Source: Porphyromonadaceae bacterium UBA7048
GTDB taxonomy: Bacteria; Bacteroidota; Bacteroidia; Bacteroidales; Muribaculaceae
NCBI GenBank assembly: GCA_002493945.1
Contig: DLAL01000087.1
Span: 1-22,610, forward strand
Direction: 5' to 3'
DNA length: 22,610 nt
The translations under genes were made by a program, and so were the position numbers. Each line of letters starts with the position of its first letter. The stretch's first letter is position 1. Below, piece after piece: positions 16,179 to 22,610 of the stretch. The notes beneath the pieces are model-generated. The model worked only from the letters and a program-made list of their open reading frames with translations, had not been told where the DNA came from and ran no database searches.

Positions 16179-17915
16179 ATGAAATCAGTTAAGATATACC
16201 TGCTTGCACTAACGGCCATGGCGGCCGCATCGTGCGACGACTTCATCGACGTACGGCCTACGGGCGTCGTCGACGGCGAGCTGGCCTACTCGCAGCCCGA
16301 CAAGATGGTCAACGCGGCCTATGCATCGCTCGGCGACTGCTGGTTCGAGTATCCCTTCAACCTGTGGCCCTACGGCGACCTCGCCAGCGACGACTGCCTC
16401 AAGGGCGGTGGCGGCACGACCGACACGGGCTATCATCCCATGGAGATATGGTCGACTCTTACGTCCACTCCCGGCGAGCTTGACCAGCTGTGGTACCGCC
16501 TGTACTGCAACATCTCGCGCTGCAACCGCGCTCTCGTCGCTCTTGATGAGTACGGTGTGGAGAAACTCGGTGAGGCTACCGCCGCACAGCGTGTGGGCGA
16601 AGTGCACTTCCTCCGCGGCCACAGCTACTTCAAGCTCCTGACCATGTTCCGTCAGATTCCGTGGATAGACGAATATGTGTTCGAGAACAACCTTCAGGAG
16701 CAGACGCCCAACGACCAGTTCACCTACGAACAGCTCTGGGAGAAGGTCATCAACGAGTTCGAGCTTGCCTACAAGGCCCTTCCTGACGAACCAGCCGACG
16801 GAGCCGGACGCGCCAACCGCATCGCTGCGGCGGCCTATCTCGCCAAGTGCTATCTCACCATCGCATGGGGCGACGGATATGAAGCCACCGACGGTGTGGC
16901 CTTCATCAACGAGGAGTACATGAGGAAAGTGGTCGAGTACACCACTGTGGTGGAGAACTCTCGCTTCGGCTATCTCGAGGACTTCGGCGACATCTTCCTC
17001 CCCGAGTACAAGAACAGCAAGGAGTCGGTATTCGCCGTGCAGACTTCGTCATACACCGACGACAATACGCGCTTCGGCCGAGCCAACTGGTCGAATACCC
17101 TCAACGGCTGCTGGGGCATGTGGTCGTGCGGATGGGACTTCCACAAGCCCTCGCAGAACCTCGTGAACGCCTTCAAGACGCGCGACGGCCTGCCTATGTT
17201 CGACTCCTACGCTGACACGGACGACTATCCCGTCAGCGGCGTCGTCACGGCTCAGAAGTGGGATCCGCGCCTGTTCCACACCGTAGGCATGCCCACCTTC
17301 CCCTACAAGTACGAGGCCGCCTACACCATGACCACCGACAATTCGCGCACCCCGAACACTTACGGCTACTACACCTCGCTCAAGGAAGTGCCGCAGCGCA
17401 GTGCCGGCGAGACCTTCGAAGGCTCGTGGCAGGCCTTCGCCATGAACGACTACGTGTTCCGCTACACCGACGTGATGCTCATGCGCGCCGAGGCTCTCAT
17501 AGAGCTCGGACAGCTCGGAGAGGCCCGTACCATCATCAACGACATCCGTCAGCGTGCCGCCAACTCGGTGGACAAGCACATAGCCTATGCCGCCGACTAT
17601 TGCGACATCGCCACATATCCCCAGACCTACTTCGCAGATAAGGAGACGGCACGCAAGTGCCTGCGCTGGGAGCGCCGCCTCGAGATGGCCATGGAGAGCA
17701 GCCGCTACTTCGACCTGCGCCGCTGGGGCATAGCCTCCACCGTCCTCAACGCCTACTTCGCCATGGAGCAGGACTCCGAGTACAACGGTGTCCGCTACGG
17801 CCAGTACTACAAAGATGCGCACTACACTGCGGGCAAGAACGAGTTCTATCCCGTCCCCTACAACCAGCTCTACTATGTCCCCGGGCTGTATGTGCAGAAC
17901 AAGGGCTATAACTGA
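16179..17915 (+). CDS. susD: SusD/RagB-family surface glycan-binding lipoprotein
   Basis: Surface lipoprotein that binds the glycan and closes the SusC pore. The 578-aa protein has a lipoprotein signal peptide with lipobox AASC (Cys19), followed by acidic DD, in keeping with surface export. SusD hallmarks include RCNRALVAL and RGHSYFKLL in the N-terminal TPR part, the helix around RAEALIELGQLGEARTII, and the C-terminal RWERRLEMAMESSRYFDLRRWG (near residues 494-515). It ends LYVQNKGYN, like the family's usual NPGY end. It is coupled to susC by a 20-bp gap and followed by a hairpin at 17939-17973. No SusE/SusF-like gene follows. Confidence 0.95.
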   Translation: MKSVKIYLLALTAMAAASCDDFIDVRPTGVVDGELAYSQPDKMVNAAYASLGDCWFEYPFNLWPYGDLASDDCLKGGGGTTDTGYHPMEIWSTLTSTPGELDQLWYRLYCNISRCNRALVALDEYGVEKLGEATAAQRVGEVHFLRGHSYFKLLTMFRQIPWIDEYVFENNLQEQTPNDQFTYEQLWEKVINEFELAYKALPDEPADGAGRANRIAAAAYLAKCYLTIAWGDGYEATDGVAFINEEYMRKVVEYTTVVENSRFGYLEDFGDIFLPEYKNSKESVFAVQTSSYTDDNTRFGRANWSNTLNGCWGMWSCGWDFHKPSQNLVNAFKTRDGLPMFDSYADTDDYPVSGVVTAQKWDPRLFHTVGMPTFPYKYEAAYTMTTDNSRTPNTYGYYTSLKEVPQRSAGETFEGSWQAFAMNDYVFRYTDVMLMRAEALIELGQLGEARTIINDIRQRAANSVDKHIAYAADYCDIATYPQTYFADKETARKCLRWERRLEMAMESSRYFDLRRWGIASTVLNAYFAMEQDSEYNGVRYGQYYKDAHYTAGKNEFYPVPYNQLYYVPGLYVQNKGYN

Positions 17916-17938
17916 TTGACATACGCATAAATATGGAA

Positions 17939-17973
17939 GACGGGCGCGTCGCGGTCTCTGCGGCGCGCCCGTC
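17939..17973. terminator. GC-rich hairpin between susD and the convergent gene
   Basis: A perfect 10-bp stem GACGGGCGCG/CGCGCCCGTC (17939-17948 with 17964-17973) with a 15-nt loop lies 24 nt after the susD stop and 27 nt from the convergent stop at 18000. T-tracts are weak on both sides, so termination is likely but not certain. Confidence 0.6.
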
Positions 17974-17999
17974 AGGTATTGATTGTCGTCCCCTCCACG

Positions 18000-20090
18000 C
18001 TAAATCCACGCTTTCCAGCGGTCGCAGGAGGTGCGGACGAAGTCGGCTGTCGTGGTGCCGGGGTAGCGCCTGACGACGGTCTTGAGATTGCCAAGGATGT
18101 AGTGAGCTTTGGCCCGGGCCTCGTCGGTGGCGAGCATGTCAAGGGCTGCACGGACTTCGCTCCGGTACAGCGCTTCGGTCGCGGCGGAGTCCGTCTCGGG
18201 GTCATAGTAGTAGAGGAATGCGTAGTTCGTCGGGGCGAAACTGTCGTACCAGTACTGCAGCGACGGCTCGAAGACACCCACCCAGCCGCGCCAGTATTGG
18301 GTCAGGGCCCAGCAGTCCTCGAAGGAATTGCGGCGCCCGATGGCATACATCAGACGGGCCAGTCCGCGCTCGTCGGCGCCGGCGCCGGCGGCGGTCATGG
18401 TGCGGCGGTAGGCGAGCATCCGGCGTGCGAAGTCGAGCTTTGCCCGAGGAGCGGAGCCGGGACGGTGCGGCGAGTCGGGATTGAATACTTCGCGCGAGAG
18501 ATAGCCGCCTTTGTCAAGGTTCATAGTCCTGACATAGTGCTCGCTGACCTTCGAGAGATAGTTCACGGCCTGCCGGTAGTCCTCCTCGCGGAGTGCGAGC
18601 GTGCCGATGAGCTCGTAGTAGTAGTCGCGGTCGGTGCGTGCCTTGCGGCGCAGGAAGGCGTAGAGGGCGCTGCCGTCGGCTGATATGCGGGCGTAGGCGG
18701 CCGCAAGCTGCCGGTGCGTCAGACTGCCGGCCAACTGGAACGACAGACAGCCGTAGTCGACGGTGTTGGGGTACGTCTCGCTGCGGCGCATCTCGTCGAC
18801 AGTCACAGAGCCGAGCACGCTTCCGCTCCATCCTCCTCCGTCATAGTAGTGCTCCCATATGGTCTGCCGCTCTATCGACGGGGCAAGATTGTCGGCATAG
18901 GCGCAGAGCAGTATGGCGGTGCTGTAGTCGCCGCTTCGCCACAGCCGCGGCGTCCAGTGGGCGTAGACGATGTTGCGGCAGCGGCGTATCCACTCCGTGG
19001 CGTCGGGGCAGAGCGCCCGGGCCTTCCGCTCCATCCACCGCAGGTCGGCGAGGAGCTTGCCGGCATGTCCGGCGGCGGCGTCGAACTTCATCCGGTAGGC
19101 ACGCGCGAGGTCTCTGAGCTCGTCCGACGAGAATGACTGTCCGGCTGCGCGCAGGGCTTCTCGCCGGGCCCTGGCGGCGTCGCCGCAGTACTCGTTGCGG
19201 ACATAGGCCAGCAGGAAGTGCCAGTCGCCTTTGTTGACTACGCGCCGGTCGTTCAGCAGACGCTCTGCCAGGGGGACCATGCGCAGCATGAAGGCCGTGT
19301 CGGCGGCGTGGCCGCGGATGTAGTCAGTCAGCTGCGGCGCACAGGGATTGAGGCGCGCCATATACTCGGCCGGAGCTGTGTCGCAGACTGACCATATGTC
19401 GCCCGTCATGGCGAACAGCGAGTCAGACCGCTCCGCCCGGCCGAGCCGCCGGAGGCATCCGGCCGCATATCTGAGGGCCATGCGTTTCATCAGATTGCCG
19501 TCAGCGACGGACGAGAAGGCGGAGTCGGTGAAGGCGATGCACTCGGCGTAGCGGCGCGCCGCGAAGAGTGCGCGCGATGTCTGAAGGGCGTAGCGGTCCT
19601 TGAACCGTTCTCCGCGGTAGTCGCGGCACTCACGGATGAGCTCGTCGAAGTCGCCGGTCTCCGATTCGTATCCGCGGGTCTGAGGATAGTACCACGGGGA
19701 AGTCATGGCGCGGCGGCGCTCTTCGAGGTCCTTGGCCACACTCAGAAAACATTCGGTCTCGTAGTCATCGGTATTTCTGAGCCAGGTGTAGAAGCGGTTG
19801 CCAGACGGGCTGTCATCGCCGTACACCTTGTGCCGGAACTCGCCGCGCGTGTCGCCGTACACGGCTTCCTCGATGTCGGAGAGGGGGATGTCGGCCGAGG
19901 TCTGGGCCTGCCACAGCTGCAGGTTCTCCTCGCGCTCGCGGAGCGCCGCCGTCTGCTGCGGCTCGTCCAGGGCGAAGAATTCGGGGGTGGGGATTATCGG
20001 AGCGTAGGGGCCGCATCCGTCGGCCGGGATGGCTGTGGCGGCCGCCGCGGCGAGGCTAACGGCCTTGAGAAAGGATACTGTCGATTTCAT
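18000..20090 (-). CDS. Secreted protein of unknown function, probably TPR-like helical repeats
   Basis: I do not recognise this 696-aa protein. It starts with a clear signal peptide (residues 1 to about 24). Cys26 in ADGCGPY could be a lipidation site, but the lipobox is imperfect because Asp occupies the -2 position. After the signal comes a GCGPYAPIIPTPEFF segment. The rest is mostly helical and rich in Arg, Tyr and Ala. Stretches such as SRALFAARRYAECIAFTDSAF, AGCLRRLGRAERSDSLF and GTLALREEDYRQAVNYLSKV read like tetratricopeptide-type helix pairs. No catalytic motif is seen. The start codon lies inside the upstream gene (35-bp overlap), so both are made together. The ATG is supported by the signal peptide directly behind it. 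The gene is convergent with susD and may not be part of the fructan locus. Confidence 0.75.
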   Translation of the reverse strand: MKSTVSFLKAVSLAAAAATAIPADGCGPYAPIIPTPEFFALDEPQQTAALREREENLQLWQAQTSADIPLSDIEEAVYGDTRGEFRHKVYGDDSPSGNRFYTWLRNTDDYETECFLSVAKDLEERRRAMTSPWYYPQTRGYESETGDFDELIRECRDYRGERFKDRYALQTSRALFAARRYAECIAFTDSAFSSVADGNLMKRMALRYAAGCLRRLGRAERSDSLFAMTGDIWSVCDTAPAEYMARLNPCAPQLTDYIRGHAADTAFMLRMVPLAERLLNDRRVVNKGDWHFLLAYVRNEYCGDAARARREALRAAGQSFSSDELRDLARAYRMKFDAAAGHAGKLLADLRWMERKARALCPDATEWIRRCRNIVYAHWTPRLWRSGDYSTAILLCAYADNLAPSIERQTIWEHYYDGGGWSGSVLGSVTVDEMRRSETYPNTVDYGCLSFQLAGSLTHRQLAAAYARISADGSALYAFLRRKARTDRDYYYELIGTLALREEDYRQAVNYLSKVSEHYVRTMNLDKGGYLSREVFNPDSPHRPGSAPRAKLDFARRMLAYRRTMTAAGAGADERGLARLMYAIGRRNSFEDCWALTQYWRGWVGVFEPSLQYWYDSFAPTNYAFLYYYDPETDSAATEALYRSEVRAALDMLATDEARAKAHYILGNLKTVVRRYPGTTTADFVRTSCDRWKAWI

Positions 20091-21132
20091 CGGAGCTGTA
20101 TTTCGAGAGGTTGTCGGTGTCGAGATGATAGATGACGGAGGAGTGGGGACGGCCTGAGAGCTGCCTGTCGATCATGGCCTTTACGGCGAGGATGTCGCCG
20201 GGCGCGGAACTTTCCTGCCGCACGACGTCGCCTTTGAGGATCATACGGCTGCGGTACGGGATGTCGCGGCGCGCCGTGTAGCGGTTGGTGCCCGTGAGCG
20301 CGAACTGCGCCGTGTCCTGCACGTTGAGGCCCGACATCAGTCCTATGAACCGGCGCTTGCGGAAGAGGAGCTGCCACGAGTAAGTAGGGTAGGCCGCGTT
20401 CAGGGGGAGGGGGTAGCCGGCGAGGTGCTTCATGTACGGCCTGACGTCGGCGGGGTCGATGATGGAGTTCGAGGCGTCGGGGTCGTTGAAGCTGCCGGTG
20501 TTGTACACCATTAGCACACCGCGGTCTACCGGTGGCGCCTTGCGTGCCAGCTGATGAAGCCTGATGGTAGAGCTTAGGCGCCACGGCAGTCCGAGAGTGT
20601 CGATGCTCTGTCGCACCGACCGGCAGAGAGAGAAGAATGAATGTTCGGTGGTCGAAGTCCAGTCGCAGTCGAGCTGCAGTTCGTGCACGCCGGGCAGAGC
20701 GTTGTAGCTGCACATGTTGCGCACGCGGGTCACTATGTTCGATGCCAGCTCATCCTCGTGGTAACGCATGGCCCTGAGGGCGTCGAGCGTGATGTAGACC
20801 ACGGGCACGAATTCGATGTCGGCGAGCGAGTCGCTCAGGAGGCGGTACTGGTCGTCGTCGATTCTCAGGGATGCGTTCGGTACGGCCCGGTACGGCGACC
20901 CGGCGGGCGCGTATTCGTCCTCCGTGACGTCGAACATGCGCAGATATATGCGGCCTATGTCATGCCGGCGGATGAACGCCTGCCCGGCGCTGTCGAGCCG
21001 CAGGACGGTCTTCCAGTAGTAGACGGAGTTTTTCTCCGGAGGTGCCGGAGTCTCCTCCGTGACCGCTCCGGTGCATGCGGCCGTGACGGTCACGAGCAGG
21101 GCGGCGACAAGCGATGTGAGTGAATGTTTCAT
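20056..21132 (-). CDS. Lipoprotein of unknown function (possible TIM-barrel-like fold)
   Basis: The 358-aa product has a lipoprotein signal peptide with lipobox TAAC (Cys20) and then an acidic, proline-rich linker. The mature part has motifs spaced like a beta/alpha barrel: SVYYWKTVLRL, IGRIYLRMFDV, IEFVPVVYITLDAL, VHELQLDCDWTSTTEHSFFSL, LSSTIRLHQL, and GVLMVYNTGSF. The QLDCDWT strand followed by SSTIRLHQL resembles DUF3142-type and glycosidase-like barrels, but I cannot assign a family from reading alone. It is the first gene of a two-gene unit with the 696-aa secreted protein. A -7-like GAATTTTG (21166-21159) lies 26 bp upstream. Confidence 0.75.
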   Translation of the reverse strand: MKHSLTSLVAALLVTVTAACTGAVTEETPAPPEKNSVYYWKTVLRLDSAGQAFIRRHDIGRIYLRMFDVTEDEYAPAGSPYRAVPNASLRIDDDQYRLLSDSLADIEFVPVVYITLDALRAMRYHEDELASNIVTRVRNMCSYNALPGVHELQLDCDWTSTTEHSFFSLCRSVRQSIDTLGLPWRLSSTIRLHQLARKAPPVDRGVLMVYNTGSFNDPDASNSIIDPADVRPYMKHLAGYPLPLNAAYPTYSWQLLFRKRRFIGLMSGLNVQDTAQFALTGTNRYTARRDIPYRSRMILKGDVVRQESSAPGDILAVKAMIDRQLSGRPHSSVIYHLDTDNLSKYSSDEIDSILSQGR

Positions 21133-21158
21133 GCGGTATCGGTTCGATTCTGATACTG

Positions 21159-21166
21159 CAAAATTC
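21159..21166 (-). promoter_or_regulatory. Possible -7 box of the secreted two-gene unit
   Basis: On the minus strand GAATTTTG matches TAnnTTTG at all defined positions except the first. It lies just behind the terminator hairpin of the upstream gene and 26 bp before the ATG at 21132. The -33 position would fall inside that hairpin, and no TTTG is seen there. Confidence 0.4.
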
Positions 21167-21170
21167 GCTC

Positions 21171-21205
21171 AAAAAAGCACGCCCGGCAAGTACTCGGCCG
21201 GGCGT
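21171..21205 (-). terminator. Terminator of the LytTR / NAGPA-like pair
   Basis: A perfect 9-bp GC-rich stem ACGCCCGGC/GCCGGGCGT (21179-21187 with 21197-21205) with a 9-nt loop is followed in the minus direction by six T (21176-21171). This is a textbook rho-independent terminator. It separates the LytTR pair from the secreted two-gene unit, making them two transcription units. Confidence 0.88.
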
Positions 21206-21270
21206 TGTATGAAGTGGCGCCGTGGATGTACGAAACAGTCGGGCGGCGCGTCTGCCTGCTGACTGCGAAG

Positions 21271-22137
21271 CTATCTCCAGACTATGAAGTTGATGTTGGC
21301 AGGCGCCTCGCGGTCGGGCTGTCCCACGGTGGTGCGCCGTCCGTCGGCTTCGGTGTAGAGTCCGGTCGAACTCGAGCCGACGAGGTAGATGGCGTTGCGC
21401 ACGCCCAGGTCGATGAGGGCCTGCGAAAAATCGTGGAAGGTCAGTCGGCGCTTGCTCGTGATCACGCAGATGCGGCCGTCCAGCTCCGCGAGGGCCTTGC
21501 GCACGGCCCGTCCTTTGGGGCGGTTCTCCACGAGCTGGCCGCCCACGACCAGGGGATACTGGCGGAAGAAGTATCCGTCCGAAGCCAGGGCCTGCTCGAG
21601 CATCGGTGTAGCGTCGGCCACGCCCACGGTAATCTCGCCGTTCACTATGGAGCAGAATCCGGCCTTGGCCTCGCCTTTGCTCAGCAGCTCGCCCTTCATG
21701 ACGTAGGCGCCGGCTATCCTGCCGTTGTCGCTGCGTATGTCGGCGGCCTGCGCTGCCAGCACGACGGTGCTGTCGCCGAATACGGCGGTGCCGATTTCAA
21801 GCGACGGGCGTGCTCCGACGGGTGTCAGTATGCGCAGGCCGATGCCGTTCACCGTAGTGTCGTTCACTGCCGTGTATGCCCTGACTGCCACGACCGTGTC
21901 GGCCTCGGCCGTCATCGGTGCGACCTGCTGCGCCTCCTGCACCGGTGGCGGAAGCGGTTCGTCATCGTCGTCGCTGTCCGTCGTCAGCCAAAGTGCCGCT
22001 ATGGCTGCGAGCGCCGTCACGGCTATGACGGCCACGCATATCGCCGGAAGCCTGCGCCGGGGGCGCGGCGGCTCGTTGCCGCCTGCGGAGATGACGCGTA
22101 TTTCGTCGTCGTTTATGTCTGTGTGCCTGTCGCTCAT
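21271..22137 (-). CDS. Membrane-anchored NAGPA/DUF2233-like (phosphodiester glycosidase-related) protein
   Basis: The 288-aa protein has a short cytoplasmic N-terminus with an RPRRR stretch, one membrane helix (about 30-52), an acidic-proline linker (55-75) and an extracytoplasmic domain. The C-terminal half follows the order of the NAGPA/DUF2233 fold: KGEAKAGFCSIVNGEITVGVAD, YFFRQYPLVVGGQLVEN, RAVRKALAELDGRICVIT, then TFHDFSQALIDLGVRNAIYLVGSSSTGLY. The usual DGGGSS active-site stretch reads LVGSSS (252-257) here, so catalysis is doubtful. The start overlaps the LytTR gene stop by 4 bp (22134-22137), so the two are coupled, and the membrane protein may sense or control that regulator (inference). 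Family assignment comes from motif order only. Confidence 0.7.
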   Translation of the reverse strand: MSDRHTDINDDEIRVISAGGNEPPRPRRRLPAICVAVIAVTALAAIAALWLTTDSDDDDEPLPPPVQEAQQVAPMTAEADTVVAVRAYTAVNDTTVNGIGLRILTPVGARPSLEIGTAVFGDSTVVLAAQAADIRSDNGRIAGAYVMKGELLSKGEAKAGFCSIVNGEITVGVADATPMLEQALASDGYFFRQYPLVVGGQLVENRPKGRAVRKALAELDGRICVITSKRRLTFHDFSQALIDLGVRNAIYLVGSSSTGLYTEADGRRTTVGQPDREAPANINFIVWR

Positions 22138-22499
22138 CTTGATACCTCCGTTTCCAATAGTTCTTTCAGCGCTTTCAGCGCCTCCTTCGAGGCCGACACC
22201 TCGTGGCGGAACGTGCGGCAGTCCGACAGAACCATCCTCTGACGGACCGGATTGATGAAAGCGATGAATTCACGGTTGACAATCAAACTCTTGCCTATGC
22301 GGATGAACCGGTTGTCGTCCGCCTCGAGCATCTCGCCGATACGCCGCTCTATCTGCCCTAACTGAAGTGTCAGCACGAAGCTGCCGCCGTCGGCAAGGGT
22401 GATGGCTGAATAGTTCCCGTCGGCAGTCACATACACGACTGCATCGGCGGGAACCCGGAGTATCTCTGTGGATGTTGTGAAGACGAGATGCCGGTTCAT
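22134..22499 (-). CDS. Stand-alone LytTR DNA-binding regulator
   Basis: The 121-aa protein is almost entirely a LytTR DNA-binding domain: VVYVTADGNYSAITLADG (21-38), FVLTLQLGQIERRI, then the hallmark FIRIGKSLIVNREFI (65-79), FINPVRQRMVLSD, and the end EVSASKEALKALKELL. There is no receiver domain, and the ATG sits directly before the DNA-binding part, so it is not a truncated LytR-type regulator. It precedes and overlaps the membrane protein gene by ATGA. A strong promoter lies immediately upstream. Its targets are unknown; autoregulation is likely for such pairs. It probably acts in the cytoplasm as a dimer on direct repeats (family knowledge). Confidence 0.9.
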   Translation of the reverse strand: MNRHLVFTTSTEILRVPADAVVYVTADGNYSAITLADGGSFVLTLQLGQIERRIGEMLEADDNRFIRIGKSLIVNREFIAFINPVRQRMVLSDCRTFRHEVSASKEALKALKELLETEVSR

Positions 22500-22510
22500 A
22501 GTTCTGCCGG

Positions 22511-22541
22511 CAAAGTTACGACTATTACCCGAGATTCACAA
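22511..22541 (-). promoter_or_regulatory. Promoter of the LytTR gene pair
   Basis: On the minus strand TTG (22541-22539) is followed after exactly 20 nt by TAACTTTG (22518-22511), matching the Bacteroidetes -33/-7 promoter. The expected start near 22504 is only about 5 nt before the ATG at 22499, so the mRNA would be nearly leaderless. The rest of the window (to 22610) shows no gene. Confidence 0.7.
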
Positions 22542-22610
22542 CATCCGTCTGTTTTATAGGAGGTGCAGAAGGGGTAGAGGACCTTGCCCTGTCCGTTCCT
22601 GAAAATGGTT

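Noticed and set aside
1..22610. CRISPR arrays, insertion sequences, integrases or phage genes
   Set aside because: No regularly spaced repeats, transposase or integrase motifs, or terminal inverted repeats were seen by eye; gene order and composition look like stable chromosome.

Overview
The window (22.6 kb, GC-rich apart from AT-rich intergenic promoters) looks like a chromosomal segment of a gut Bacteroidales. The evidence is a SusC/SusD pair, a hybrid two-component system with an AraC output domain, lipobox signal peptides on several envelope proteins, and promoters carrying the Bacteroidetes -7 element TAnnTTTG. The combination of high GC and this gene set fits a Muribaculaceae-like genome better than Bacteroides itself, but that family assignment is inference.

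Layout: (1) positions 1-33 hold the 5' half of a tRNA on the minus strand, probably Lys, with its promoter to position 111. (2) The minus-strand groES-groEL operon (256-2182) ends in a strong terminator and starts from what looks like a sigma-54 promoter next to an 18-bp perfect palindrome. (3) A divergent plus-strand ABC exporter pair (2377-4595) follows. (4) 4751-17915 is a fructan/fructo-oligosaccharide utilization locus. It contains a lipoprotein aldose 1-epimerase (galM, +), a leftward operon GH32 - MFS sugar importer - fructokinase (9919 to 6001), a divergent sensor-regulator with a periplasmic-binding-protein-type sensor (10126-12873, +), and susC-susD (13036-17915, +). (5) A leftward pair of secreted proteins of unknown function overlaps by 35 bp (21132 to 18000). 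(6) A leftward pair consists of a stand-alone LytTR DNA-binding protein and a membrane-anchored NAGPA/DUF2233-like protein (22499 to 21271), joined by a 4-bp ATGA overlap.

Inferred working of the locus: SusC/SusD bring fructo-oligosaccharides into the periplasm, the GH32 enzyme releases fructose (and glucose), the MFS permease imports fructose, and the PfkB kinase phosphorylates it. The sensor-regulator is related in architecture to the fructose-sensing BT1754 type of B. thetaiotaomicron. It would detect free periplasmic fructose and activate the promoters. The susC and GH32 promoters share a near-identical 22-bp element at exactly the same distance (28 nt) from their -7 boxes, and part of the susC element recurs upstream of galM. 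This is a likely operator and ties the three units into one regulon. No surface endo-fructanase and no third surface glycan-binding lipoprotein are visible, so this is a minimal locus.

The parts most likely to be undescribed are the LytTR/NAGPA-like pair, the secreted two-gene unit at 18000-21132, the fructan operator, and the divergent sigma-54-like promoters around the palindrome between groES and the ABC genes.
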